Origin: Akkermansia sp.
Lineage (GTDB): Bacteria > Verrucomicrobiota > Verrucomicrobiia > Verrucomicrobiales > Akkermansiaceae
Reading direction: 5' to 3'
Assembly (NCBI GenBank): GCA_017471985.1
Contig: JAFURE010000046.1
Location: 1 to 64,000, forward strand
Length of the DNA: 64,000 nucleotides
Position 1 is the first letter of the stretch, and the number at the start of each line of letters is the position of its first letter. Made by a program: the position numbers and the translations under genes. This document shows positions 8,468 to 17,918 of this stretch, piece by piece. The notes under the pieces are model-generated. The model made no database searches. It worked only from the letters and a program-made list of their open reading frames with translations, and was not told the DNA's origin.

Positions 8468-10579
8468 TTAATTGATGACTTTGATGTTTTTAGCGGCAAT
8501 TGTACGATGCCAGTCTGCTAACTCCTCGGTATAGAGGCAGTTCACATCTTGTGAGATGCGCCAAGCACTGCTGAAGTTCAAAGAATTGATGAATCGCAGT
8601 GAATTTATATCCGGATTTGCGTCCGCGTTCCGCAATTCTTCCACTCGCATCTTGATATCTGTGAGTTTTTCATACATTTGCTGCGATACGTGGGCGAAGT
8701 TGAAAAGCTCCATGGAACTGATGATTGCTCCACTCAGAGAGACAATGCCGGGCAGCAGCATGGCCAGAAAGGAGAACATGACTGTGTTGGGGAAAAACAA
8801 CCGTAGATATGAAGCCACCATCCACCCGATGAAGCTTGCCACTGTCAGGGCAAAAAATATAGCACCCAGTCGTGTATAGTTGCGATAGCGGATGTTTGCA
8901 TGGTAATCTCTCTGTTCTTCGGCAAGTTGATTTTCTGTTTTTTCCAGTATCTTATTGAGCTCAGCCTGAGTTAGGTTACCACTGGGGAGTCCCACATTTC
9001 GCAGAACGTTGCGAAATTGCCAACCCGGCCAGAGGTGTGACTTTTTCAGGTAGGATCGATCGCGGGATTGTGCTCCGCAAGCTCCCAACCCCCATGTGTA
9101 CTTGCCCAAGCGGGCTCTTTCTGCCACCATTCGGTAGTACGAGAAGCGCAGCAGCTCATTGGCGTCCCTGCTGCGGATGGTGATGGACACCACTGCAAAC
9201 AGGTAAATATTCTGTAGGAAAATCAACCACATGTATATTTTACCACCACCGGCATTTTGAAGATGTTCTGACATGTCCTTCCAGCTCATTATGGTTTCCG
9301 GGCGTTTGCCATCGAAAATACAAAACAGGGCGGAACATACAATGAGCAACAGGCACGACCACCACCAGAATCGGTCGATACTTGTTCGTACTCGGAAACT
9401 GAACAGGCATTTCTTTAGCCCATACAATCCGAAGCTCAGAAGGATGACAATCCCTGTTACAAACAGGCAAAACTCACCTCCGCTGAAAGTTTGGCAATTC
9501 TGCGCAATCGTGGGGGTGGTGGATGACTTCAGAGAGAGTCCGAACGCGAGAAAAGCAACGGCAATGAACGAGAGCAAGACTCTCTCAAACATGCTGTTGC
9601 GGTGCCTTGCCGCGAATACGCCGGAGAGATTGTCAAACTGTTGGTAGGCCGCTTCCAGCGGGGAAGTTGCGGTTTCTTTCTCCTGACTATTTTCACCTTT
9701 CTCCCCATCCCATATATCGTATGTAATGATTCTGTTTCCCTGTTTACACAAGACCGAAACAAGACCTTTAATCCATCTGACGTCGAGTAAAATTCTGGCG
9801 TACTTGATCAGGATATCATCTACAATTCGTGTGGGTTGATAGAAACTTCCTTTTTGGGCATCCTGTCGGTACAGTTGCTGGAATGCTCTGGTTTGCTCAT
9901 CGGACAGCAGTAGCTGCTCAACGGTTGACTTCAAAAGAGTAGGCGTATAGGGCGTTTTGTCGCTATAGGTTAGATAATATCGCTGCAGGGTACCCGTATC
10001 CTTCAGTAGAATGACCGGTACACCTTCGGAAATGGCTCGGCGGATAAGTGAGAAGGTGCCCCCAATGTGGTTATCCTGCTTACCATCCCACACGGCAATC
10101 AGAAAATCTGCCTGCTCCAGCATCACGTAGTTGGCATCCCGATAGCAGTAATCTCTGTTAGTATCGTCTTTAATATCCGCATTTAAGGTTAGTTTATGGG
10201 TATCGGGGAGCAGGGTGGCGACGTCGACCGTATACGTGCCATTACCTCCGGCACAGATACCATGCACGTCCACATCTATATCCCCCCACTGTTGCTGTAA
10301 TTTAAGCGCTTCCTCGGCGGCTATTTCGTCTGTGCCTTGTGCCAGACAGGACAGCAGCCTCAACTTCGGTCTCTTGTTGTCGTATAAGTCAGCAAAGTTT
10401 CCTTTCAGATCACGCAAGATATCCCCGAAATCCTGAAAGATGTTCATCAGCTCCGCTCTCAGAACCGTTTCGTCCTGCAATGCTGATAATCTTTCCCGTA
10501 TACGTGTATGCCCGCTTATCGCCACATTCAGTATGGGGCGAAGCTTTACGTTATCTGAAATTTCTACTATTTTTGACAT
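8468..10579 (-). CDS. SLOG-like, six-TM, SLATT-like membrane protein (candidate defence effector)
   Basis: A 703-aa protein. Residues 15-195 look like a SLOG (LOG/DprA-related Rossmann) domain: VAISGHTRIR, LLSCLAQGTDEIAAEEAL, then ADFLIAVWDGK, HIGGTFSLIRRA and GVPVILL. Six hydrophobic helices follow at about 332-350, 370-388, 404-422, 448-466, 571-592 and 600-622. The last two helices plus the tail ending LADWHRTI resemble the SLATT arrangement of two TM helices and a soluble helix. Known members of these families are thought to sense a nucleotide signal with SLOG and form a membrane pore with SLATT. Here it precedes a RyR gene in an insertion between ffh and queA with lower GC than its neighbours. 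Family assignment is by eye; the function is inferred. Confidence 0.7.
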   Translation of the reverse strand: MSKIVEISDNVKLRPILNVAISGHTRIRERLSALQDETVLRAELMNIFQDFGDILRDLKGNFADLYDNKRPKLRLLSCLAQGTDEIAAEEALKLQQQWGDIDVDVHGICAGGNGTYTVDVATLLPDTHKLTLNADIKDDTNRDYCYRDANYVMLEQADFLIAVWDGKQDNHIGGTFSLIRRAISEGVPVILLKDTGTLQRYYLTYSDKTPYTPTLLKSTVEQLLLSDEQTRAFQQLYRQDAQKGSFYQPTRIVDDILIKYARILLDVRWIKGLVSVLCKQGNRIITYDIWDGEKGENSQEKETATSPLEAAYQQFDNLSGVFAARHRNSMFERVLLSFIAVAFLAFGLSLKSSTTPTIAQNCQTFSGGEFCLFVTGIVILLSFGLYGLKKCLFSFRVRTSIDRFWWWSCLLLIVCSALFCIFDGKRPETIMSWKDMSEHLQNAGGGKIYMWLIFLQNIYLFAVVSITIRSRDANELLRFSYYRMVAERARLGKYTWGLGACGAQSRDRSYLKKSHLWPGWQFRNVLRNVGLPSGNLTQAELNKILEKTENQLAEEQRDYHANIRYRNYTRLGAIFFALTVASFIGWMVASYLRLFFPNTVMFSFLAMLLPGIVSLSGAIISSMELFNFAHVSQQMYEKLTDIKMRVEELRNADANPDINSLRFINSLNFSSAWRISQDVNCLYTEELADWHRTIAAKNIKVIN

Positions 10580-11030
10580 GGCGTTTTTCTCTTAAAATCG
10601 AATCCTGTTGAGATGTGTTGAAAAGCAGATTCCTGATTTGTTCAGATGGGGAATAGCGCCTATCATTTCCTTATTTCCTGCGCTAGGACGATAGGTGTTA
10701 CTCTTTCTATATATCATTTATTGTGAAAAGAAGTTGATGCCAACCCTTATATTGTTAATGATAAATACCATGAGATTAAATCGGCGTCACCGGAATGGCC
10801 AATCAGGTGCGCGTTACTCCTGCTTTACAGTATGCCATTATTGTATCCGGAAGTCAATTTTTTTTCGCGACAATAAGGTTAAGGAATTTCTGCTATGTAG
10901 TCTCGATAAAATTAAAGTCATTATTCATTCCTTCCTTCACTCGCGAGCTGCTGAGCCATGATATCGATTAGTTCCCTTTGTTCGAGTGTAGCAATGGGGA
11001 ACTATTCTTTACAATTTTTGCAATGGGTCC
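10580..11030. other. intergenic region upstream of the SLOG/RyR pair
   Basis: This stretch of 451 bp is AT-rich relative to the flanks. I find no convincing gene or structured RNA in it. It contains the promoter region of the divergent minus-strand SLOG gene at its left end and the 3' flank of queA at its right end. An 88-codon open frame at 10695 has no protein-like character. Confidence 0.5.
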
Positions 11031-12008
11031 TCAGAGTATCAGCATGCAGTCGCCGTAGGAGAAGAAGCGGTAGCGCTGCTCTACGGCCTGGCGATACGCC
11101 TCCATGATGAGTTCCTTGCCGGCGAAGGCGCACACGAGCATGATGAGCGTGCTCTGCGGCAGGTGGAAATTGGTGAGCAGGCCGCCCACGACCTTGAACT
11201 CGTAACCGGGGTAAATGAAGATGTCGGTATCACCACTGCATGGGGGCAGGGGGCGACCATGGCGAGTGGCCAGAGTTTCGAGCACACGTACGCTGGTGGT
11301 GCCTACGGCAAACACGCGGTTGGCTTTCTCGATTGCCTTGGCTGTTTGGGCGGGCATGGTGAAGCTCTCGCGGTGCATGTGGTGATCCTCGATGAACTCG
11401 GCCTTCACGGGGCGGAATGTACCCACGCCTACGTGCAGAGTAACGAAGTCGTGCGGTACCTGTGCCAGAATTTCAGGGGTGAAGTGCAGACCTGCTGTGG
11501 GCGCGGCAATGGCACCCTCGTGCTCGGCATACACTGTCTGGTAGCGCTCTTTATCGGCGGGTTCGCTTTCGCGGTTCATGTAGTGGGGCAGCGCCAGTCG
11601 CCCGTAGACTTCGGGGTCAATGAACTTGTCCCATCGAATGTAGCGGTAGCCCTCATCATCAATGCTTTCCACCACGCCGGTGGCATCTCCCACCTGTACG
11701 GTACGCCCGACCTTCATCTTCTTGCCGGGGCGCACCATGCATTTCCACACCAATTCCTGAGCCAGACCGGCGCGCACCAGTTCAATGGAACCGTCATTGC
11801 TGAAATAGCGAGCGGGAACCACCTTGGTATTGTTGAGCACGAAGTGATCGCCGGGCTGCACGTACTCCAGAATATCGCTGAAGTGGCGGTGCTCAATCAG
11901 GCCGGTATCGCGGTGTACCACGAGCATACGGCTCGCGGCGCGGTCCGGCAGCGGGCGGTCAGCTATCAGTTCCTCGGGCAGGACGTAATCGAAATCAACG
12001 GTGCGCAT
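11031..12008 (-). CDS. queA: S-adenosylmethionine:tRNA ribosyltransferase-isomerase
   Basis: A 325-aa cytosolic enzyme transferring the ribosyl moiety of SAM to 7-aminomethyl-7-deazaguanine in tRNA to give epoxyqueuosine, a late queuosine step. Signatures are DYVLPEELIADRPLPDRAAS, HFSDILEYVQPGDHFVLNNT, PTAGLHFTPEIL, TLHVGVGTFRPV and NFHLPQSTLIMLVCAFAG. The ATG at 12008 (MRTVDFDYVLPEELIA) fits the family N terminus; the longer frame would cross the gltX terminator. It lies downstream of gltX on the same strand but behind that terminator. Confidence 0.96.
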   Translation of the reverse strand: MRTVDFDYVLPEELIADRPLPDRAASRMLVVHRDTGLIEHRHFSDILEYVQPGDHFVLNNTKVVPARYFSNDGSIELVRAGLAQELVWKCMVRPGKKMKVGRTVQVGDATGVVESIDDEGYRYIRWDKFIDPEVYGRLALPHYMNRESEPADKERYQTVYAEHEGAIAAPTAGLHFTPEILAQVPHDFVTLHVGVGTFRPVKAEFIEDHHMHRESFTMPAQTAKAIEKANRVFAVGTTSVRVLETLATRHGRPLPPCSGDTDIFIYPGYEFKVVGGLLTNFHLPQSTLIMLVCAFAGKELIMEAYRQAVEQRYRFFSYGDCMLIL

Positions 12009-12027
12009 ATCAGTTCGGCTGGCTTGT

Positions 12028-12060
12028 AAAAAAAAGAGCAGGGCGCGACCGGCGCGCCCT
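12028..12060 (-). terminator. intrinsic terminator of gltX
   Basis: On the minus strand an 8-bp GC stem (AGGGCGCG / CGCGCCCT) with a 5-nt loop is followed by a run of eight T. It separates gltX from queA. Confidence 0.9.
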
Positions 12061-12081
12061 GACTCGGTTGTATAGCTTTTA

Positions 12082-13437
12082 TCAGCAGGGGAAGATGGCA
12101 ATACGGCGCAGTACCTCATCGCGCCCCAGAACCTGCATGATGACGTCAATACCGGGGCCGGCGTGCGTGCCCGTGAGTGCCATGCGCAGCGGGAACATCA
12201 TGGCGCCGACCTTCACGCCGTTGGACTTCGCCAGCGGTTTGATGGCCTGGAAAGCAGCCTCGCCGCTCCAGTTCTCGATGCCGTTGAATGCCTCCACCAG
12301 GTGGCCCAGCATCTCGCGGGCATTCTCCTGCAGCTTGGCCATGTTCTCCTGCTCATACTCCAGTACCTGCACCCACTTCACCCAGGCCGGTACTTCGCTG
12401 AGCAGCTGCACCTTGGTCTGTACGGCGGGCAGCAGCTCGCGCAGCTGAGCATTGTCCTGCAAGCCGGCGGCGGTGCAGAAGGGCATGGCCAGTTCGGTGA
12501 ACTTCTCTGCCGGCAGGCGCATGATGTGCTGCTGGTTCATCCACTTGCACTTGGTGATGTCGAACTTGGCGGCAGCGCGGTTCACGTTCTCGAGCGAGAA
12601 GAGGTCGATGAGTTCCTCCTTGCTGAAAATCTCGTTGTCGCTCTTGCTGCTCCAGCCGAGCAGGGCAATGAAGTTGATAACGGCATCGGGCAGGAAACCC
12701 TCCTCGGGATAATTGCCGAGCTGAGCACCCACGTCGCGCTTGCTCATCTTGGAACCGTCGGGGTTCTGAATGAGGGGGATATGGGCGTAAACCGGCGGCT
12801 CCACGCCAAAGGCGTCGAAAAGCTGCAGGTGCTTGAAGGTGTTCATGATGTGGTCCTCACCGCGAATCACGTGCGAAATCTTCATCTCGATGTCGTCCAC
12901 CACATTCACCAGGTGGAAGATGTAGGAGCCATCGGTACGCTTGACCACCATGTCGGGGGTGTTCTCCTCGTTGGTGTAGTCCACAGAAATGTCGCCGCAA
13001 ACCAAATCGTGCAGGGTCATTACCCCATCGCGCTTGAAGCGGAAACGCCACACCGTACCCTCGCTGGTGCCGGGAATCTCATCGCCGTTCTTATCGCGCT
13101 TGTTGGGAGCAGGGCACTCATACACGCGACCCATCTCAACCAGCTTGTTGAAGTAGCGGTCATAGATGTCCTTGCGCTGGCTCTGGAAGTAGGGCTCGCA
13201 GGGGCCACCCTTGCCTTCGCCTTCGTCCCAATCCAGCCCGAGCCAGCTCATGCCGGTGAAGATGGCCTTCATGGCGTCTTCCACGTGGCGCTCCTGGTCG
13301 GTGTCTTCAATGCGCAGAATGAAGGTACCCCCCATCTTGCGGGCAAAAAGATAATTGAACAGAGCGGTACGCGCGCCACCAATGTGCAGATAGCCGGTGG
13401 GCGACGGGGCAAAACGTGTGCGAATGGACGTTGACAT
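12082..13437 (-). CDS. gltX: glutamyl-tRNA synthetase
   Basis: A 451-aa class I aminoacyl-tRNA synthetase charging tRNA-Glu. The N terminus has RTRFAPSPTGYLHIGGARTA with the HIGH-type motif, and GSKMSKRDVG carries the KMSKS loop. The charged helical C-terminal anticodon-binding region follows. The ATG at 13437 (MSTSIRTRF) is chosen over an upstream in-frame ATG because a TTGAAA-17-TATAAG promoter ends 6 nt before it, making the transcript leaderless. Whether it is discriminating or also charges tRNA-Gln cannot be read here. Confidence 0.96.
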   Translation of the reverse strand: MSTSIRTRFAPSPTGYLHIGGARTALFNYLFARKMGGTFILRIEDTDQERHVEDAMKAIFTGMSWLGLDWDEGEGKGGPCEPYFQSQRKDIYDRYFNKLVEMGRVYECPAPNKRDKNGDEIPGTSEGTVWRFRFKRDGVMTLHDLVCGDISVDYTNEENTPDMVVKRTDGSYIFHLVNVVDDIEMKISHVIRGEDHIMNTFKHLQLFDAFGVEPPVYAHIPLIQNPDGSKMSKRDVGAQLGNYPEEGFLPDAVINFIALLGWSSKSDNEIFSKEELIDLFSLENVNRAAAKFDITKCKWMNQQHIMRLPAEKFTELAMPFCTAAGLQDNAQLRELLPAVQTKVQLLSEVPAWVKWVQVLEYEQENMAKLQENAREMLGHLVEAFNGIENWSGEAAFQAIKPLAKSNGVKVGAMMFPLRMALTGTHAGPGIDVIMQVLGRDEVLRRIAIFPC

Positions 13438-13443
13438 GCGCGC

Positions 13444-13472
13444 CTTATACACCATATCTCCATTTTTTTCAA
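13444..13472 (-). promoter_or_regulatory. promoter of gltX, leaderless
   Basis: Minus-strand TTGAAA, a 17-bp spacer and TATAAG are followed by GCGCGC and the gltX ATG. This fixes the start codon. Confidence 0.78.
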
Positions 13473-13627
13473 GCCTTAATTCAACCCGTTTTTTCAAAAA
13501 AACGCGCGTATGTTGTCAGTTCTGCAGTCAATCGTCGTCGGGGCTGGTTGGCGGCTCCGTTCTCTGTTGGGGTGCAGTCTGAGTCCACGTCTCGTGATTT
13601 TTTTCCCCACGCAGTCTCAATATAGGC

Positions 13628-13656
13628 TTGAGTGGTGGGGAAAAGTCGTGTATAAT
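13628..13656 (+). promoter_or_regulatory. promoter of the hom-lysC-TPR-murJ run
   Basis: TTGAGT, a 17-bp spacer and a consensus TATAAT end 11 nt before the hom ATG, leaving a leader of about 5 nt that cannot hold a Shine-Dalgarno motif. Confidence 0.78.
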
Positions 13657-13667
13657 GCGGCGCGCGC

Positions 13668-14987
13668 ATGATAGGAGAAACGCTTCAGTTAGGCCTGGCC
13701 GGCCTTGGTACTGTGGGTTCAGGGGTATACGAGACTCTGTGCCGTAATCGTGAGTTGCTCGAGGCCCGAGCCCAGATTTCCTATGCCATCAAGAAAGTGG
13801 CCGTAGGGAATCTGAACCGCCGTCGCGATGTCGAGATTGACCCCGCACTGCTGACGGACGACTGGCATGAGCTGGTGAATGACCCTGAGATTGACATTAT
13901 CATTGAGCTCATCGGTGGTACGGATGAGGCGTACCGGCTGGTGAAAGCCGCTCTGATGGCCGGCAAACCCGTGGTGACCGGCAACAAGGCGGTGCTGGCT
14001 GTCTATGGCAGCGAGCTCTTTAAGCTCTCGTCCGAAATGAATGTGCCGCTGTATTTCGAGGCCTCCTGCGGTGGCGGTATTCCTATCATTCAAAGTCTTC
14101 AGAACTCGCTTATCTGCAACAAAGTGCAGAGTATTGCCGGTATTATTAACGGCACGAGTAACTACATTCTTACCAGCATGAAGGAGCAGGGGCTCTCACT
14201 GGCAGATGCTCTGGCCAATGCCCAGAAGCTCGGCTTTGCAGAGGCTGACCCCTCCTTCGATATCAATGGCTGGGACGCCGCTCACAAGGCTCTCATTCTG
14301 GCCATGCTGGCATACGGTACTCCCCTGTCTCCCGATAAGATTCACGTGCACGGCATTGAGAAGGTTGAGAGCGTGGATATTGCCATGGCCGAAAAGCTCG
14401 GTTACAGCATTAAGCTACTGGTGGTCATTAAGCACCATGAACAGGACGATGCGCTTGAACTTCGCGTGCAACCCAGTTTTGTGCCGCAGAATCACCTGCT
14501 GGCCAGTGTGAACGGTGTGTTCAACGCTATTGCCGTTAAGGGCGATATCGTAGGCGAAACTATTTTCTATGGCAGAGGGGCCGGTAAGAACCCCACCTCC
14601 AGTGCTGTGATTGGTGACATCGTGCTGGCCATGCGTGAGTGCCGCCTGAATGGCTACCACACCGGGTTCCAGCCCTATACCAAGGAGCTGACCGTGCTGC
14701 CGATGAAAGATACGGTAACTCCTTACTACGTGCGCTTTGTGATTCATGACCGCCCCGGCATGATTGCTGCAATCGCCTCGATGTTCGCCAAGTATGATGT
14801 GAGCATATCGGCCACTAGCTCCAATTTCGGCTACATAGATGCGGATGGCGTGCAGCATAATCACCTCATTTTCATGGTGCATGCCTGCAAGTGGGTACGC
14901 CTGAAGTACGTGTTGCGTGAGCTGCGCGAGAACAACATCATTGACCGCATGCCGGTTGTATTCCGCATAGAAACTTTTAACGATTAA
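13668..14987 (+). CDS. hom: homoserine dehydrogenase
   Basis: A 439-aa NAD(P)-dependent enzyme reducing aspartate semialdehyde to homoserine in threonine/methionine synthesis. An N-terminal Rossmann motif (LGLAGLGTVGSGVYETL), the PVVTGNKAVLA block, the catalytic-domain signature NGTSNYILTSM with GFAEADPSFDINGWDAAHK, and a C-terminal ACT domain from about 355 (YYVRFVIHDRPGMIAAIAS) are visible. The ACT domain suggests feedback regulation by an amino acid, typically threonine. It is immediately followed by lysC (8-bp gap). Confidence 0.96.
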   Translation: MIGETLQLGLAGLGTVGSGVYETLCRNRELLEARAQISYAIKKVAVGNLNRRRDVEIDPALLTDDWHELVNDPEIDIIIELIGGTDEAYRLVKAALMAGKPVVTGNKAVLAVYGSELFKLSSEMNVPLYFEASCGGGIPIIQSLQNSLICNKVQSIAGIINGTSNYILTSMKEQGLSLADALANAQKLGFAEADPSFDINGWDAAHKALILAMLAYGTPLSPDKIHVHGIEKVESVDIAMAEKLGYSIKLLVVIKHHEQDDALELRVQPSFVPQNHLLASVNGVFNAIAVKGDIVGETIFYGRGAGKNPTSSAVIGDIVLAMRECRLNGYHTGFQPYTKELTVLPMKDTVTPYYVRFVIHDRPGMIAAIASMFAKYDVSISATSSNFGYIDADGVQHNHLIFMVHACKWVRLKYVLRELRENNIIDRMPVVFRIETFND

Positions 14988-14995
14988 TAAACTAT

Positions 14996-16222
14996 ATGGC
15001 ACTGATCGTACAGAAATACGGTGGCTCCTCCGTGGGCACGATTGACCGCATTCGCAATGTGGCTCGCAGATTGGTTGAAACCCAGCAGGCCGGCAATAAG
15101 GTTGTGGCCGTTATCTCCGCTATGAGCGGCGTGACGGACAAACTCATCGGTCTGGCGCATCAGGTGATGGACAACCCGCCCGAGCGTGAGCTCGATATGT
15201 TGCTGGCCACAGGCGAGCAGCAGTCCATTGCTCTGCTCTGCATGGCTATCACCGACATGGGCTACAAAGCCCGCAGCTTTACCGGTGCTCAGGCCGGTAT
15301 CACCACCTACGGCAGCCATACCCGTGGCCGAATCGAGTCCATTGACCCCAAGCTGGTTCTCGGTGCTCTGGAGGAAGGCTGCATTGTGGTATGTGCCGGT
15401 TTCCAGGGCGTTGATAAAATCGGTACGGTGTATACCCTGGGGCGCGGCGGTTCCGACCTGTCGGCCATTGCCATGGCTGCAGCCGTGAAGGCCGATATCT
15501 GCCAGATTTTCACAGATGTGGACGGTGTTTACACCTGTGACCCCCGCGTGGTGAAAGATGCCCGCAAAATCCCTGTCCTTTCATACGAGGAAATGCTGGA
15601 GATGGCTTCCAGCGGTTCCAAAGTCATGCAGGCCCGCTCCGTCGAGTTCGCCAAGAAGTTCGGCGTAGTGTTTGAAGTCCGCAATTCCATGAACAATAAC
15701 CCCGGTACCATTGTGCAAGAAGAAAACTCAGCTATGGAGAGCCTCGTCGTACGTGGCGTCTCAATCGAACGTAATCAGGCCCGCGTGACTGTCTCCGGCA
15801 TCACCGCTCCCGTGGCCTACACCGCCCTCATTCTCTCCGCTCTCTCCAAGGCTGAGATTAATGTGGATATGATTGTTGCCAACACCGCTCACGACGGTCA
15901 GGCCCGCCAGTCCTTCACCATGAACATGAGCGATCTGGGTGCTGCTCAGGCAGCTCTCAAACCGGTTCTTCCCCAGTTGGGTGATAAGGCCCGTCTGGAG
16001 ACCGAAGCCGGTCTGGCCAAGCTCTCGGTTGTGGGTGTGGGCATGCGCTCTCACTCCGGTGTGGCTGCCACTGTGTTCCAGTCTCTGGCAGATGCCGGTA
16101 TTCAGACCGGTATGATTGCCACCTCTGAGATTCGCATTACCACCACGGTCGACGCCGCTGACATCGAGCAGGCTGCTCGCGTGGTTCATGCTGCTTTCAA
16201 CCTGGATCAGGTGATTGCCTGA
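14996..16222 (+). CDS. lysC: aspartate kinase
   Basis: A 408-aa monofunctional aspartokinase phosphorylating aspartate, the first step to lysine, threonine and methionine. The kinase domain carries LIVQKYGGSSVGTIDRIRNV at the N terminus, the GFQGVD and TLGRGGSDLSAIAMAAAV blocks, and FTDVDGVYTCDPRVV. Two ACT modules follow from about 265, including VSGITAPVAY and VVGVGMRSHSGVAATVFQSL, consistent with allosteric inhibition. It pairs with hom in one transcript, which is sensible for flux control at the branch point. Confidence 0.96.
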   Translation: MALIVQKYGGSSVGTIDRIRNVARRLVETQQAGNKVVAVISAMSGVTDKLIGLAHQVMDNPPERELDMLLATGEQQSIALLCMAITDMGYKARSFTGAQAGITTYGSHTRGRIESIDPKLVLGALEEGCIVVCAGFQGVDKIGTVYTLGRGGSDLSAIAMAAAVKADICQIFTDVDGVYTCDPRVVKDARKIPVLSYEEMLEMASSGSKVMQARSVEFAKKFGVVFEVRNSMNNNPGTIVQEENSAMESLVVRGVSIERNQARVTVSGITAPVAYTALILSALSKAEINVDMIVANTAHDGQARQSFTMNMSDLGAAQAALKPVLPQLGDKARLETEAGLAKLSVVGVGMRSHSGVAATVFQSLADAGIQTGMIATSEIRITTTVDAADIEQAARVVHAAFNLDQVIA

Positions 16223-16243
16223 TGTCATTGAGCGTGCTGCTTC

Positions 16244-17893
16244 ATGGAGTCTGAGCCGAACCAAGACTATCAGCAGGAAGAACTGAACGACGACGACCTT
16301 GTATTCAAACCGATAGTGAAATATGCCGCTATCGGTTTGGGTTTGGTTGTCTTGCTCGGGGTGGAGTATGCTACCTACCGTCTGGGCTTCAGTCAGGGCT
16401 TTACTGCGGGGGTGACCTCCGAGGTGGTGAGCGAGGCGGTGAATACCGCTGCGGTCAATAACCTGACGCACTTCATGCAGGTTGCAACGTCCGACGATGC
16501 AACTCTGCTGGCCACGGTGCGCAACAGGAACACGGAACTGGCCTGGATTAAAAATGACAAGGTGCGCCGTGAGGCCGAGTGGACTCTGGCTCTCGCTCTG
16601 GTTAACCGACACAAGGCGGCAGAGGCCGCTGAGCTGTTGAAGGCTCTCTTCGGGGCAGCGGAAAAGAATGAGCTCTGGGCTCACCGCGCGCTTATCGTGG
16701 CTCGGGCTATGGCCGATGAGTCCCGCCCGGCGGAAGCTCTGCGCTATTATCGCTATGCTGCTGCGGCTTATGCCGGGAAGGGGCGTTCCCGCGAACAGTT
16801 AACCATTTATTCTGAAATGGCGGCACTTGTGGCCGCGCCTTCAGATAATCCCCGCGAACAGCTGGAGGCTCTGGAACGCCTGCAGAAGGAGGTTGCCTCG
16901 CTCGGTGATTCCGGCAAACCGCTGCAGGCTGACCTGCTGGCTCATATGGGCCGTATTCACCGTGCCCACGGACGTCAGGAACAGGCCCTGAGCTGTTTTG
17001 AGCAGGCTCTGGCCGGTGCCGACCTCAGCAAAATGCCGACTTTGGCAGGTGCCGCGGTGAGTATGGGTTCAGCCTTGCTTGAAAAGGGTGATGTGCAGCG
17101 CGCCGAGCAGCTGCTGCGCGATGGTGTGAGCCGTCTGGGTGAGCACCCGGCAGATGCCGCCTACCTGGCCGCCGCTCTGCGTGACCTGGCTCGTATTGAA
17201 CTGGAGCTGGGGAATGCCGAGAACGCTCTGGCCCTGCTGTACCGTGCAGAGGGCGCAGCCATGGGCCGTATGAACGATAACTCTGTCTACTGGCTTTGCC
17301 TGTATGACCAGCGTGGGTGGATTCACCTGACCAAGGGCTCGCACGAGTCTGCTCTGGCCGATTTTGACCGAGCTCTGGCTCAGAATGGGGCACCGGAGGA
17401 ATTGCGGGCTCAACCGCTTGAAGGAGCCGGTACCTGCTGCCTGACTCTCGGGCGTGTGGAGGATGCTGCACGCTATCTGAAAGAGGCAGTAGAACTGCGT
17501 AAGAAGCATTTTTCCGGCGATAAACCGGCTATCGGCAGGGTGTACCTGCGACTGGCTCAGGCTTATGATCTGACCGGTAGTACCCGGGAGGCTGCCAACA
17601 CCTATGCTCTGGCCATTGAGCATCTGCCACAGGTGCCCGGGGAGGATTCGGACTACTTCAACGCTTTGATGGCTCGTGCCTACGCACTTTCGCAGATTAA
17701 GGACTGGAATGCCGCCATTCAGGCCTGGGATGCCCTGCGTCCGCTCGTGACCAAGGGTGGTCCTCGTGCCCGTGAGGTGGAGGAACAGTTCGCCCTCTGC
17801 CGCAGATATGGGGCTACTCTGCCTGAAGAGGTGGATGCCGATGACGCCACCGAGGCCCCTGCCGATGATGAGCCGGCACAAGCTGCTCAATAA
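16244..17893 (+). CDS. membrane-anchored TPR protein
   Basis: A 549-aa protein with a short acidic cytoplasmic N terminus, one TM helix at about residues 26-46 (AAIGLGLVVLLGVEYATYRL) and then a long helical solenoid predicted outside the inner membrane. Several TPR-like units are visible, for example LLAHMGRIHRAHGRQEQALS, RIELELGNAENALALLYRA, and ALADFDRALAQNG followed by LTLGRVEDAARYLKEAVEL. The C-terminal 25 residues are acidic (ATEAPADDEPAQAAQ). TPR proteins serve as scaffolds; no enzymatic domain is present. It sits 21 bp after lysC, in front of a second similar protein and murJ, suggesting an envelope role. Confidence 0.78.
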   Translation: MESEPNQDYQQEELNDDDLVFKPIVKYAAIGLGLVVLLGVEYATYRLGFSQGFTAGVTSEVVSEAVNTAAVNNLTHFMQVATSDDATLLATVRNRNTELAWIKNDKVRREAEWTLALALVNRHKAAEAAELLKALFGAAEKNELWAHRALIVARAMADESRPAEALRYYRYAAAAYAGKGRSREQLTIYSEMAALVAAPSDNPREQLEALERLQKEVASLGDSGKPLQADLLAHMGRIHRAHGRQEQALSCFEQALAGADLSKMPTLAGAAVSMGSALLEKGDVQRAEQLLRDGVSRLGEHPADAAYLAAALRDLARIELELGNAENALALLYRAEGAAMGRMNDNSVYWLCLYDQRGWIHLTKGSHESALADFDRALAQNGAPEELRAQPLEGAGTCCLTLGRVEDAARYLKEAVELRKKHFSGDKPAIGRVYLRLAQAYDLTGSTREAANTYALAIEHLPQVPGEDSDYFNALMARAYALSQIKDWNAAIQAWDALRPLVTKGGPRAREVEEQFALCRRYGATLPEEVDADDATEAPADDEPAQAAQ

Positions 17894-17918
17894 CCGTTAA
17901 TACCGCTTATTTAACAAT

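Noticed and set aside
10695-10961. 88-codon open frame upstream of the SLOG gene
   Set aside because: No family, no promoter or credible start, composition like non-coding DNA.
12163-13434. 423-codon plus-strand open frame antisense to gltX
   Set aside because: It is a frame shadow of gltX: the GC-rich codon pattern keeps it open, the protein has no recognisable family, and gltX on the other strand has full motif support.
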